DNA from: Naegleria lovaniensis
Lineage: Eukaryota; Heterolobosea; Eutetramitea; Acrasida; Naegleriidae
Reading direction: 5' to 3'
Assembly (NCBI RefSeq): GCF_003324165.1
Contig: NW_025407849.1
Span: forward strand, 496,001 to 560,000
DNA: 64,000 nt
Part shown: one piece after another, positions 34,052 through 46,550 of the stretch
Layout: every line of letters begins with the position of its first letter
Numbering within the stretch: position 1 is the stretch's first letter
Notes under the pieces: model-generated
What the model saw: only the letters and a program-made list of their open reading frames with translations
Told to the model about the DNA's origin: nothing
The model's database searches: none
Position numbers and translations under genes: made by a program

Positions 34052-34695
34052 ATGTCCGTTCAAAAAGGAATCAAAGCAGCCTCCGAATACGTGAAAGAAG
34101 CCATCGCAACAACCGAGAAATTCAATAAGAAGGGAGCAAATTTGTTTGATTTGCTTTCAAGAACACCAAAGAATGGAGTGGATAGTTGCTATAAACGTAA
34201 AAATTGGAGATTTGATACTTATTATAAAATTACCAAAGTGATTTTGAGTGCTGTAGGTGTTATTGTTGTTATTATTTTGGATAGAGATGATGATTGGAAT
34301 TCATCATTTTATTATTTATGATTTGCTGTGATGATAATTGTGTTTGGATGAATTGGAATTTTCTCTTCGGAACTTGGTCATGATGATGACGATAATATAT
34401 TTTCAATTTTTGCAATAACAATAATAATTATGGAATGAAATGCATTGCAATTTTTACACAATAGGATGGTAAACATGGTACTGCTTGGGGCATTCATTAT
34501 TATCATGGCAAAGCAAGATCTGAAACACACGAAAAGATTCACGGAGCCTTGAAAAAGGATTTATGGAAACATATTCCACAAGAAAAACTTCAACAATATG
34601 CCATCTCTAGGGAAGTTCACGAATATGACCAGTGGATTCTTGAAAATGCCATGAAACAAAACGAAGAAGCTGTGAAGAATGTTGCTCAACAATAA
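34052..34695 (+). CDS. Probable mitochondrial small-subunit ribosomal protein mS34
   Basis: The start ATG follows an A-run. Exons 34052-34252 and 34465-34695 give 143 aa; the donor GTAGGT is inferred from phase. The sequence CYKRKNWRFDTYYKITKV followed by DGKHGTAWGIHYYHGK and HGALKKDLWKHIP resembles the core of mS34 (MRP-S34): a W/Y-rich YYxITxV strand, then GKHGxAWG. The short N-terminal helix (KGIKAASEYVKEAIATTEKF) could overlap a targeting peptide. Identification is from memory of the family pattern. A small unrelated mitochondrial protein is the alternative. Confidence 0.62.
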
Positions 34696-34899
34696 TCAAC
34701 GAGCATTGAATAGTAGTTCTCCTCTGCTCATTCCCTAATTTTTGAATGGATACCATCAACTTGCTTTAATTAAATCATGATTATTTCTCTACTTTGGTGA
34801 ATTTTCAAATGGATTTCAAACTCTTGATTTGGACATTTTCATTTGGCGCCTCTTTCGTTCGTTACCAAAATTTATGTTTTTCCAAAACAAAAAAATATT

Positions 34900-36192
34900 A
34901 TGTCCTCAGAAGAACCCACACACGAAGAAAGCAGCAACTCTCCTTCAACCACCACCACAACGACGAGTAGTAATTTGGGAAAACGAACATTGGAAGAAGC
35001 ATCTCCAACTTCTACAGAAGCAAGTTCCGAGAGCAACAAAAATCAAGCAACCTTGCAAAATTTGGCTCAAGATGTTCAACAATTGATCAACGCCATTCCG
35101 AAGGGTTGGTATTTTACTCCGTTGGATCCTATACGTCCTGGACAGAATGAATATTCGACCTATGAACGTTTTCCATATCATGAATTACCTAGTGCTGAGG
35201 ATGTTCATAAAAAGACTGGACAAGATCCCGAAGAATCAACATTTACATTTGATGGAGTATTTAAAGGTGTGTGTGAAAATTGTTATTCTGTGTTGACGAT
35301 CATTATCACAATATGATTTGGTTCATTTATTATTATTCATGTGTATTCACATTATTGACGATCATCATGTAGGTGATTGGAAATGGAAGCTTGATAGTAT
35401 GAAGAAAGATATCGAACAATATCAAGAATTGAGAAAGAAAGAACTTGAAGAAAAGGAGGAGCAAGAAGAAGGCGACAATAGCAAATTTGGATTGATAAAT
35501 GTCGATTCAGAATTTGAAGAAGGTGATCTTGAATTAATTCCTCCAGTGATTAGAACATTATTTGATAGTGTTTATCACATGTTTTTGGTACGTATCGAGT
35601 TGGAGGTGCTTTATAACTTTATATCTTGTGACATTAATGCAACATTGGATCTATTCACATATGAACATTATGACAATTCTCATGTCTCACACAAACCCAT
35701 TAGACCGTGGACGCAGAATCTCCAACAGCTTGCTATTTCAATTTAATGAAACCCATTGGTCCACTCAAAAAGTATTATCCCAAACATGAATTTTATTTAT
35801 TACCATTCTTCAATGACCAACAATCATGTTTAACTTGGTTTGCATTATATGACAACAAAGTGAAAATGTCTGAATTAGATCCAACATCTCCACCAATTCT
35901 TGGATCGTTTGATCATCCAGTCGTTGTGAGTGGCATTTCAATTTGTGACGAAGATTTGGAAAATATTTCCTTCTCCGATATTGAATATCAATCGAATGGA
36001 GTTGAAGAATTTGTGTGGAGAACAGTACTAGAAGGAAAACTATGGATGTGTTTACACCCAAGCGTTGGCAAAATGCAAATCAAAGACATTAAATTCCTTC
36101 CTGCCAAACGTTATGCCATGCACTTGGAAAAATTAAACAATGAAAAAAAGAACAAGCAACAACCACAATCATCATCGACTGATTCCAAATAA
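34900..36192 (+). CDS. Uncharacterised spliced protein, 356 aa
   Basis: Exons 34900-35266, 35373-35587 and 35704-36192 join in frame. The N-terminus is Ser/Thr/Glu-rich (SNSPSTTTTTTSSNLGKRTL) and probably disordered. The middle is a Glu-rich helix (LRKKELEEKEEQEEGD). The C-terminal 160 residues look globular (KKYYPKHEFYLLPFFNDQQS ... TWFALYDNKVKMSEL ... FSDIEYQSNGVEEFVWR) and end in a Lys/Ser tail. The last part has a vague resemblance to SMI1/KNR4 (SUKH) domains, but the key motif is not clear. No function is assigned. Confidence 0.75.
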
Positions 36193-36268
36193 ACTCTGAA
36201 GTATTTATTGACAAGTGGATTGATCAGTTGGTTGACAAGCTTAATGAAATTTGAAAACAACAAAAAAA

Positions 36269-38515
36269 ATGAAAAAACAATTCCACAAGATCATTCATCG
36301 ACTCGAATTTCTCCAATCACGATCGATCATTTCTGATCGTCAAATTTCCTTCCTTTCACGATCATCCTTACTGAATCTTTCATCACCGGAGAATCTCACA
36401 TCATCTCTGAATGATCATCATGGCCACGATCGTTTCTTTTCCTCTTGTAATATCATTTCAAAACAATTTTCTAACAATTATGAAAGAAAAGACTTTCGAG
36501 GAGAAGATTCTCGTCATGATGATCATGATCAAAAAATTCATTCATTGGGATCGAGAAAAAAGATTCTTTTCGCATGGTTGATTGCTATTGGAATTGGGTC
36601 TACTTTATATTGGATTGAAACGGATGATCAAGAGGAGAATGGTTTATTGTTGTTGTCGGTTCAGGATTCAGCGGCAACGACCATGACACCTCGAACCACA
36701 CGTCATCATGGAGTGATTAATGAACATCATGGAACTGGAAAGAAGAAATTGGTTGTGTTAGGTAAGTGATCATGATCTTGATTTTTCACACTTTACAACA
36801 CACTTTACAACACACTTTACAATGAATGCCTAACACTTTTTGAATGTCCAATACTTTTATAAATTCACACAGGAAGTGGATGGGGAAGTGTTTCTTTGAT
36901 TAGTGACATTGATCTCAATTTATACGATGTCTATGTCGTCTCTCCTCGAAATTATTTTTTATTCACACCCATGCTTCCATCAGCATTGGTTGGAACTGTT
37001 TCATTACAATCCATTATTGAACCTATTCGACGAGTGTTGGAACGAAAACGTCGAAAATCTCAATCTCATGACAATATTGGTTTGATTGAGTATTTCGAAG
37101 CTGAATGCTTCGACGTCGATCCCATTTCTCAAACTGTCAAATGTCGAGACATGTCCAATTTTGTCGTGGAACATGCCCATCATGGAGCCAATCAATTTGA
37201 ATTGAAATATGATAAATTAGTGATTGCTGTAGGAGCTCAACCTAATAGTTTTGGAGTGAAGGGAGTTGAGGAGTTTAGTGTTCCCATGAAACAACCTGAA
37301 CACGCTCAAATGTTGAGAGAACGATTGTTGGATGCTTTGGAATCGGCTTGCTTACCTCATTTGACTGAAGAAGAGAGAAGAAATGCGTTGAAGATTGTTG
37401 TGGTTGGTGGAGGACCAACAGGAATTGAATCAGGTAAGTTGTTGGAAAGATGAACTGTTGAGATTTAATTTTTCACACTTTACAAAAATATAAAAAACAT
37501 TGAAAAATTTCACACAGTGGGTTATTTGGTGGATTTTATCAAACAAGATGTGAGCAAGTTATTTCCAAAAGATATTGTCGACAAGATTCAAATTATCATG
37601 ATTCACAGCTCTGACCATATTCTCAACATGTACGACGCTAAAATTGTTGAATTAACTGAAAAACAATTCAAACTTAATAATGTCGACGTGAGAACAAATG
37701 CACGAGTCATTGAAGTTCGAGAAAAGGATTTACTAGTTGCTAATAAGGTCGATGGTGGAAACAAATCAGAACCTTATTCGTTGCCTTTCAGTGTTTGTAT
37801 TTGGACGACTGGTATTTCACAAGTGCCACTTGTCAAAACACTTGTTGACAAGATTCCTGCTCAAAAGAATGAAAAGTCACTGGTCATTAATGGATATTTG
37901 CAAGTCATTGGTTTGCAACATGTCTACGCACTTGGAGATTGTAGCAAAATTCAACAACCTCAACTCATCAAAAAATATGAATCATTCTATGAAGAGGCAG
38001 ACACCAATCACGATGGAATTTTGACGTATGAAGAATTAGAAGCTCTTATCAAGAAGAAGGAAAAAGAATATCCACATTTTGTGATTATTAATCAAAAATT
38101 GAAAAAACTGTTCGAGAAGGCAGATATCAATCATGATGGCGTGTTGAGTAAGGAAGAATTCAAGACTTTATTAGAACAAATTGATAATGAATATTATTCT
38201 CCATTGCCATTGACAGCTCAAGTGGCCTCACGTCAAGGAAAATATTTGGCTGAATGTTTGAATCAAATAGAGGAACAAAACGAGGAAAATGTCAACCTTA
38301 CACCATTCATGTACAAACATTTGGGATCGTTTGCATATATTGGAAGTAATCATGCTGTGGCAGATTTGGGTGCAATGAAAATGGGTGGTTTCACTACTTG
38401 GTGGCTTTATCGAGCTGCTTATTTCTCAAAACAGGTGTCATGGAAGAATAGATATTGTTTGGCATCAGATTGGATTCGAACGACACTTTTTGGACGGGAT
38501 GTTAGTCGATTTTAA
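36269..38515 (+). CDS. Type II (alternative) NADH dehydrogenase with two EF-hands
   Basis: Exons 36269-36761, 36873-37433 and 37518-38515 give 683 aa. A long polar N-terminus with a hydrophobic segment (ILFAWLIAIGIGSTLYWI) precedes the FAD motif GSGWGSVS, which is rebuilt across intron 1. RNYFLFTPMLPSALVGTV is a hallmark of NDH-2. The NADH-binding motif is VVVGGGPTGIES. Two EF-hands are inserted near residue 510 (DTNHDGILTYEE and DINHDGVLSKEE), followed by the terminal YKHLGSFAYIGSNHAVAD. The layout matches calcium-regulated external NDB/NDE enzymes of plants and fungi, which oxidise cytosolic NAD(P)H on the outer face of the inner mitochondrial membrane and pass electrons to ubiquinone without pumping protons. 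Confidence 0.95.
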
Positions 38516-38622
38516 GTGTCGAAACAAAATTCTGATTTCATCTTAAATCTCCGTTTGATGAATGCTGCCGAATTGTGTAAAATAGTAAAAATCGTTGAGA
38601 AAGCAGTTCCTAATTCTTGACC

Positions 38623-41600
38623 TCAAAGATCCATGTTGAAAATGTCAGTCAATTTGAGAAGAATTCTTTCAAAAGAAGGTCTTTCTCTGGGATTCGTTGA
38701 CCAACACTGCTTCATCAATTTGATATACATGTCAAATCCAATTAAGAAATCTTCGTTGGTTGCGTCATCGTTTGTCATGAATTTTTCACACCAAATACAC
38801 ATTTCATCCACATTGGAAAATGGAATCAATGGTCTTTTCTCATTGTTTGCAACGTGATACAGCAAGTTGAACATTTTGATTCTTTCTTCAGAGCTGTCGT
38901 CTTCGAGAATTAATTCAGGACTCATGTATATTAACGTACCAATGTTGGCTGTGAGAGAGTTCGTCTGGGTGTTAATGGAAACAGCACGACTTAGACCAAA
39001 ATCACAAACTGGTATGTTGTATTTTCCATCGAAACACAAGTCATGTTGATTCCAAAATAAAAATATAAATTCAAAATACCCTTGATAGAAACACATACCT
39101 TTGGGAGTATTTGAATGATCAAGAATGATATTTCCTGGCTTCAAATCTCTGTGAATCAAGCATTTGGGTTGAATACTATGGAGATATTTCATTCCATTCG
39201 ATATTCCAATTAATATTTTCAATTTTTCTTTAAATGTCATTTTCATCTTTCCTTTTTTCATTTCCTTAATCATTTCTTCCAAACTTCCATTTTGGCCCAA
39301 CTCGACGACCATACACATTTGGCTTTCAGAAATGCAAATACCGTAAAAACTGATAATATTAGGATGTCTGAGTTGCACAAGGAGCATAACTTCTTTTTCA
39401 AAATTTTCATGAGTGTCATCACTCCTGACAATACTCTTCACAGCAACGTCCATCATGTTGTACTTGGCCTTGTAGACGCTGTTAGTGATTCACAAGTTAT
39501 TTTGAAATTAATAAAATGTTTGTTCGTGACATTACATACCTTCCACTCGAGCCTTCTCCAATTTTCTTTTTAATTTTCAATTCGTGAGCTGAAATGATAT
39601 AGTAATCATTGTTGTGAGTTGCAGCTGACCTATTATGTTCGTCAGAGTTCACAGAACCATATTCTTCAATTGGTATATTCTGTTGTAATAATTTTTCCTC
39701 AATTTCTTTTTCAGATCTTTGTCTTACATAGACACCTCTTGCAACTTTTATCATTTTCCAGGAGCAAAGGCCACAAAAGACACAAATAAAGGCACCTCCA
39801 ACAATGGCCAGAAACGTCAATACAATAGATGTTGCAATGATGGCTGGAATGACCTTGCTTAGTGGAAATCCGCTCACACATTTGCCATAGCTGACGACAA
39901 AGTCTTGTGGACATTCGTCAATTAAAAAAGGTATGACTATAGAAAAATTCGTTTCTGAAAAAGAAATGCTGATGGAAATTGGTGCATGGTAATTTGTCAA
40001 ATCAACCGTGCTCGTTTGTTGAATGGCTATTTGAATTTCAATGAGGTTTTCTTTGTGCTTGGAATAATTTGTTTCCAGCACAAAGTTGTTATCTGAAATT
40101 TTGATTGAGGGTAACTCATACAACACTGGAATATTGTTTCCTTGTCTGTCGAGCATGTGATTGAATTGCAGTACCATTTTCTCTCCTGGATAATATTTGA
40201 AAATTCCTCCGTCTGTCATCTTTTCAACAATGGACGCTGAAAAGGAAACAATTGGTGATGAAATGTTTGAGCCGTAAATTGCGGCTCTATTCTCTTCCAT
40301 TAACACATTGTCCAATAAAACTGGGAGTGTTTGGTTTACATAATCAAACTCACTACCAAAGGAACTTGCATAGAATATTGCTCCTCCAGTATCGAATGCA
40401 AAGTTATTCTTGAACAGTGAATCGCTAATGGCTGTAGCATCTCCAGTGTATAATGCACCACCACGGTTTGCTTGATTGTTGATAAACTTGGTATCCGTAA
40501 TTGTTGTCGCTTGGCAATTGAACAAGGATATTGCACCTCCACTCGAAAGATAAAATGATGAGTCGTCACGAATTATGTATTCTACTGTGTTTCTCTGAAA
40601 AGTGGTTAAACTAATCTCCAGATGATGAACATGCATGGCATGCAAAGCACCACCTGATATTTTGGCTCCATTACTTGAAAAATCGTTGTCCATCAGATAC
40701 ATCTTGTTTCTGCCTCCAAGTACCGACATTGCTCCTCCACTGCCTTTCAGTGCATGATTATTTGTAAAAACTGAGCTATAAACGCTAATTGTGTCACAAA
40801 TTTCTGCAAGAGAAATTGCACCATTCTTGATAGCAGTATTTCCATCGAGTATTGTGTTACCTATAGTGACAGAATCTGATTTCATGACAATCATTGCACC
40901 ACTATGAGATGCGGAGTTATTTGATAACAAGGAATTCGATATTTCAACAATCTTGCACAAATAGAAATAGAAGATAGTTTCTGCTTTTGTACAAGTGTTG
41001 TTAGAAGCTGTCAGAGCTGCAAATACTTTCCCTACCGAAACCATCTTGATCCATCCACCTCCTTTCTTGTTTTTAAACACGCTCCCTAAAATCTTCATGT
41101 TAAATACTAAGGAAACCGTGATTGTGTACTCGTCTTCATCACCATCCTCTGTATGTATGTATTCGAACTCTGACGACGAAATAGCAACATTGATGGTTGT
41201 CTCAAAAATGATTGCAGTACGTTGTGCTATATGGAATTTTGAGTTCTCCATAAGCACCGTGTTACAGTTTGTAAATTTTAAACGAGACCTATTGTTCTCA
41301 TGATACCATAGGTTATTGATGTAAACTGTTTTACAGCCATCGATCAGCAAGTAGCCAGAGAATGTCGTATTTTCAAGAAATACTTCATCTGTTTCAGGTA
41401 AAATGATTGAAGAATCAATTAGCTTGGAGTGTTCAGCTTTGAAAAAGTCAGTGTTCACATGGTTGTCCTGAATAATGACGTCTTGCAAAATTGTACGGCG
41501 TATTCCATGAGCACGCAAAAACATATTGTGAACCTTAACATTGTCAATAATGATTGATGTCATTGGTTGAGGCTCCAATAGAAATGGTGGATGTGAAAGA

Positions 41601-42166
41601 ATGTGCCTCTCCTCTTTAAAGCAAGAGATGACTTTGGGAGTTAGAGCATCTGTACTCGTAATTGTCAAAGCAATATGCACTCGGTTCACTGTAAGATCAA
41701 CATCTGGAAGATTGTTGTAACAAGCTGTACGCCGACCTCTATTCTCAACCATGTCACTGACTACATTGATGGTTACAGTGTAATTAAGGCATACATAATC
41801 AGTAGAATTTGATTTTGGTAATCTGTTAAGGATATCTATTGAAAGATGTGTAAAAATTTCATTGAAAGACCAGCACGGATTTTGCTCTGTCCTGTTCAGT
41901 GTACAAGAAATATTGCTCAATGATGGATTTTGTGGCGTCCCAACAAAATATACCCAGTTTATGCTTGTTGTGTGATCCGTGCAGTAGGAATCTGCTGATG
42001 ATTGTTCCTTTGCCGTTGATGAGAGCTGTATTACTTTCTTCATTTCTGATCTTGGTGTTGCACCCATGATGATTGTCGTCATCATACATGCCAATATAAT
42101 CACTCCCAAATGAGTACCTATCACTGCACCATAAGCACCACGAAACAACCGATTCATCATGATCAT
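38623..42166 (-). CDS. Receptor kinase: beta-helix ectodomain, TM, TKL-like kinase
   Basis: Exons 42166-39540, 39478-39099 and 39008-38623 join to 1130 aa. The 90-bp second intron is a multiple of three with no stop and can be missed; removing it restores the kinase text TPKVCDFGLS. An N-terminal signal-type hydrophobic segment is followed by about 700 residues of short repeats (SGGAMSVLGG, NRGGALYTGD, NNFAFDTGGAIFY) typical of right-handed parallel beta-helices, with many N-glycosylation sequons. The TM segment is IIATSIVLTFLAIVGGAFI. Kinase motifs are GEGSSGSVY, VAVKSI, HRDLKPGNI, DFGLS and MSPE, followed by CWSTNPRERPSFERIL; this is tyrosine-kinase-like (TKL) style. It is a probable surface receptor; the ligand is unknown. 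Confidence 0.92.
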
Positions 42167-42477
42167 GTTGTTTAATATTTTGAAAAATAGCTGTGTTTTT
42201 TACATGTGCAAAATTTGAAGAGAATCAAAATTATCATCACGTATCAGTATCGGTCTCTCGGTTATTTTCGGCATTGAATCATCAAGCCTCATCATGAGAA
42301 AAGAAGGTATGCATTTTTTTTGTAACACTGAATTTCGAGATAATGAACAAATTGAATGTCCAATCAACTAGGTTCTAGGCTCTCCAAATTTCTAATAGTA
42401 TTGATTTGAATTTCATCATAATGAATCTTGACAAAAGAAATCATTTTCGGATTGGATTGAAATTATTTTCAAAAAAA

Positions 42478-43581
42478 ATGCAAAATCATATGGATACAGC
42501 TCATGATCGGATGAAATTTAATAATACTCATGATTATCATCATGATCATCCTCATCAGCCAGACGTGAAATTAATTTTATGCTCGTTAGTAGAGAATTTT
42601 ACATGCTCAATGGAATTGAAAGATGAGGATGATGAATGGATGATGATGAAAAAATTAAAAGAAACGATGAATATAACGAAAAACAAAAAGAAAAAGGGAT
42701 TTTTAATGAATTTCCATTTTGTTCAAGAGATAGTTCCGAAACCAAAGAGCACATACATTCCAGAACTTATTTACATTTCATACAATCATTCTTGTATATT
42801 ATTGAAAGTCTATGATATGAATAGATTGTATAACGAGGCTTCCATGAAGGATGTCATTCAAGTGTTCGATCTATACACAAGAGAATTTAAAACAACAATT
42901 GATTTTTCAATTTCTGAAAACGATTCCATCGAATTTGCATTACAGGAAAATTATGATGGGCATAATAATGATGCAATTATTATGCATTCAACCTCTAAGC
43001 ATGTTTACAAATGTGACTTGAGAACAATGCTATTACAGAGTGGAAATGAATTCAAATTTATGGAAAATTATGTTTGGAAGAGCGAGTCATGCTTTCTTTC
43101 TCCAAGAAGAATTACGATTTTAAATTCAACCAACCAATGCTATATTTGTGATTCAAACTACTCATTGGTTGTGTTAAATTTACATTTTGGAACATTTATT
43201 CAGAGAATTGACTTGGGATCACAGTTATCTAGTTTCTCCCACATTGATTTTGTGGACTCTTCTACAATGGTTCTCTGTGATGACCATGGTGTTTCCATCT
43301 ATAACAGGAAAGATGATTCTTGGGTGAAAATGAAAACTATAAACAATGGTCATCGATATCATAGCATATTATGTGACTCAATTTCACACCATATCATCAT
43401 TTCAAACCAACTAGCCGCTGGATATATTCAAATTTTCACCTCCTCTGGAGAATTAGTGAAAACCTTTCAAGCAATGCTAAACGAAGATTTTATCACTCCC
43501 CGTGCAATGTGTATCAATTATTTGACAGGAGAGTTATTAATATGTGACTCAAGCTCTCAAAGGGTTGTTTTTTTCCAGTAA
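42478..43581 (+). CDS. NHL-repeat / beta-propeller protein
   Basis: The A-run before the ATG at 42478 favours that start; an in-frame ATG at 42421 would add 19 residues. A His/Asp-rich N-terminus and a Lys/Met-rich segment lead into repeated blade-like units: YISYNHSCILLKVYD, VIQVFDLYTREFKTTIDFS, MVLCDDHGVSIYNRKDDSW and YIQIFTSSGELVKTFQ, then a final NHL-type unit (TPRAMCINYLTGELLICDSS). There is no signal peptide. Such propellers mediate protein-protein contacts. No RING or B-box partner domain is present. Confidence 0.75.
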   Translation: MQNHMDTAHDRMKFNNTHDYHHDHPHQPDVKLILCSLVENFTCSMELKDEDDEWMMMKKLKETMNITKNKKKKGFLMNFHFVQEIVPKPKSTYIPELIYISYNHSCILLKVYDMNRLYNEASMKDVIQVFDLYTREFKTTIDFSISENDSIEFALQENYDGHNNDAIIMHSTSKHVYKCDLRTMLLQSGNEFKFMENYVWKSESCFLSPRRITILNSTNQCYICDSNYSLVVLNLHFGTFIQRIDLGSQLSSFSHIDFVDSSTMVLCDDHGVSIYNRKDDSWVKMKTINNGHRYHSILCDSISHHIIISNQLAAGYIQIFTSSGELVKTFQAMLNEDFITPRAMCINYLTGELLICDSSSQRVVFFQ

Positions 43582-43917
43582 TTGCATAAATGTAATTATA
43601 ACAGAACAAGTCCTATAATAATTGGGTTTCAAACTGTAAAGTTTTGTAAATAATTATTCTGGACACTCTTGTCTCAACAAGCGTCCAGCGTCCAGACAAT
43701 CACTCGTTTGGATTCACTTTGGAATCTTCAGATAGATCCAAGATCTAAGACAGGTTTGGAAAATTTTTATCCGAACTGTAACTTTCAGTGTCAACATGTA
43801 GCGAACTCGAGATGACCCATGCAACCAATTTCAAAGGACTTTTGACGGACAGAATATCAAGTGCTATTTTGCATACGTTCTCTTTCTCGCTCATTTCTCG
43901 TTCACAACAAAAAAACA
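43582..43917. other. Intergenic upstream of secreted precursor 1
   Basis: 336 bp with no gene. It contains the short conserved block listed separately and leads into the A-rich start context of the precursor gene. Confidence 0.55.
43817..43836 (+). promoter_or_regulatory. Upstream block shared by the two precursor genes (copy 1)
   Basis: CCATGCAAC then one base then AATTTCAAAG, ending about 80 bp before the start of precursor 1. The same two words occur in the same order upstream of precursor 2 (49141-49168) with a 9-bp spacer. It could be a regulatory element, a remnant of duplication, or chance. Confidence 0.3.
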
Positions 43918-44340
43918 ATGAAATTACTTTTCGTAGTTGTGTTGGCACTTGCAGTAGTATGGTGCATGTGTGCTGGTCATTCAGTACAAGCAAAACGTCA
44001 TGACCTTGAAGAACAAGCTTATAGATCTCAAGATTGGTCTCCCAAACCACTCTACAATCGTCTTCCCAAGTATGTTGAAGAACAAGAAGATTGGTCATTG
44101 GCAAGATTCACTCACGAAGAGACAAATGAATTGAAAGAACGTCATAAAAAACACTTGAACAGAGTAAAACAACTCATTCATTCTGCTTTGGAGGAAGTAC
44201 TTGAAGAGGAATCAATGGATGAAGAATTTGAAGAAGTACCAATGTCTGACAGTGCACGTCGTCGTCCTTGTGTTCCTACTGGAATGTTTTCATTTGCAAG
44301 ATTGATGGGACAACAATGCAGAACAGGAACTGGATATTAA
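43918..44340 (+). CDS. Small secreted precursor 1 with Cys-flanked C-terminal peptide
   Basis: 140 aa starting MKLLFVVVLALAVVWCMCAG, a clear signal peptide. The mature chain is about 100 residues of acidic, helical, low-complexity sequence (EEVLEEESMDEEFEEVPM), then ARRRP and a compact C-terminus: CVPTGMFSFARLMGQQC plus seven residues. The gene at 49226-49801 has a different body but ends in the same motif (CIPTGAFSWARLFGQKC): 12 of 17 positions are identical, including both Cys. An ER signal, an acidic spacer, a polybasic site and a disulfide-sized C-terminal peptide are the organisation of peptide-hormone or pheromone precursors. That role is inferred. A small secreted defence or adhesion peptide is the alternative. 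No homologous family was recognised. Confidence 0.85.
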   Translation: MKLLFVVVLALAVVWCMCAGHSVQAKRHDLEEQAYRSQDWSPKPLYNRLPKYVEEQEDWSLARFTHEETNELKERHKKHLNRVKQLIHSALEEVLEEESMDEEFEEVPMSDSARRRPCVPTGMFSFARLMGQQCRTGTGY

Positions 44341-44592
44341 TGATGTATTTTAAATTATGTTATTAGTAAACGAGAGCAATATGATACATCAATTTCATGA
44401 GCGTTGGATATAATTTCGGTAGTAGCACCAGAACTTTGGTCCAATAATAGTAGATGTACCTCAAGGTTTTGATCGCTGTCATTTCATGGCTGATGGGAGC
44501 CGCATGTTATAGTACTGTAACATGAAGTGTGACAGTCTCCATGTTCAGGTCCAAAGTTACAAACCAGATATAGATTGCAATGTCAACATGCA

Positions 44593-46550
44593 TTATTGAA
44601 ATTTGACTCGTTCAATAGTGGCAATCATTTCCTCAATTCGAGAGGAAATGTTATTAATCCATTTGTTCACTGCTTTGAATTTTGGTTTCATCACAGTGAA
44701 AGCACGTAAATCCTTTTTTAAAATGCTGCAATAGTCGACTCCATTATGTACAAAGTCATTCCCTCCCTGTTGTAGTATGGAGTTGCATATTTCTAAATGT
44801 TTTTCGACTGCTTGTTTCACACAAAACACAACATCAATTGGGAATAGTGGGTAAAGAGGATTTTCGGTGTGATTGGTAATGCTAAGTGCACTCTGTTCAA
44901 TAACTTCTCGTGTGATGGATGATTGAGATTTTGACAATATTGCTATCCTCAAACTGTCCAATATCATTTGATAAAGAGGTTCAACAAATTCAAGCCTATT
45001 CACTGTGTCAGGTATTGAAAGCATGTCTGATTTTTCGATATTTTTGAACTTGTTCACAAGTAATTCAATAATGCTCCAAATCTCAAAACAATTTTCAGGT
45101 GTCACTTTGCTAGTCATCAATTGAATCCATTCTTGAGGCAATGGTTCTTGACAAAAAAAAGAATATATTTCAGGAATGCAAGACAAAAAATTTTCAACAG
45201 ATACCTTATCGAAATCTTCTATAATACCCAATTTTAGAGCAGCATTGTAGCTATAGATCCATACTTCCAAATTCTTTTCATAAATAGTTGGTTGGGATGG
45301 AGTAACACTCTCAGAGTCTTCTGGTGCAAATAATTTCTTTGATAAAAAGTCGAGAATTGTAAAATAGAATTTGGCTTGTTCTGTCTTTCCAGTGTATAAT
45401 TCATACATTACCAAATGTGCATATACTGCAGCTACGGTGATTGATGTTCGATCAAATACTTTGGAAAGACAATCTTTAGATTTTTGAATGCTTTTTTCTG
45501 ATTGTTCAAACAATCCATTTCGAGATTCACACAATGCCCGAACACTAAAATACATGGCAAACATTTCACAATTTTGCAACTTGTTAGTGTCATTTCCAAC
45601 ATCATCACAATTTGGAAAATGTGTGATAAAATTTTCCAATTCTTCTCGTGACACCAACGGATAGCCTTCACATGCCACATCAAAATAAAGATCAAAGACA
45701 GCTCGTGAGCTCAATGACTCGGAAGTTTTCAACTCTTCATTAACTGACTTTTTCCCAAGAGGATAAGGTGAGAATAATGGGTTCATGGAATGGGTCGATG
45801 GATTATTTACATTTCTTTGGTGTACGTTCGATGAGTGATTTCTGGAGTTTTCTGGAGTCTTTACATTGTTATCATGATTGGTTTTCTTGTTTCTTCTAGG
45901 TTCTCTATAGACACATTCAACTTTTCGTTGGGTGCACAAGTAACATTTTGGTAATCGTTTATCACACCTTCGATGCTGTTGTCGGCACTGTCATTTCATA
46001 AATAATGTTATTTAATAAATTCATTACTACTACCATAAATAAATGCTTAATTGCATACCTGTTCACAAGCAATTGGAAAAAATTCCGAACTGTTCTCGTC
46101 ACTACTGTTTGATAAATTATTTACATTATTGCTCTCGTTATTACTAGTGATATTAGCCTGTGCAGTTGTACTTGAAGAAAACGAAGGTATGATAAAGCTA
46201 CCGATGAAACTCTGCAAGTGTTGGAGAGGGTCGTTATTATTGTCTGTCCAATGTTGTCCCGATGGTATGAGTTCATTTCCATCTCCATCCCGATGAATGA
46301 ATGAACCTAAAACTTGTTGTCCAGAACTGAATGATGAATATCCGTCATCATTTGCATTCCGTTGTGATTTGGACTCATCCACCAGAAAATCCTCAAGATT
46401 TAAAAATTCATTGTCCGTGTATGTAACACTATTGCTTTCTTGATGATGTTGGTTGATGACTCTAGCACACGGCCGTGGTTTTTGTTGTTGTTGTTGATAT
46501 TGGTCGTTGTTGTTGGTATAACAACTCTCTCCATGATTATTTGGAAACAT
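44593..46550 (-). CDS. Zn2Cys6 (fungal-type) transcription factor
   Basis: Exons 46550-46059 and 45987-44593 join in phase 0 to 628 aa. The binuclear cluster is assembled across the intron: ACEQ from exon 1, then CRQQHRRCDKRLPKCYLC and QRKVECVYREPRR from exon 2, giving the six cysteines with the usual spacing and a basic tail. The N-terminus is Asn/Gln/Ser-rich and acidic, typical of an activation region. The C-terminal 350 residues are helical and look like a middle-homology (fungal-specific) regulatory domain, though the match is loose. It is a likely DNA-binding regulator binding CGG-type half-sites. It lies 250 bp downstream of and convergent with secreted precursor 1. Confidence 0.88.
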
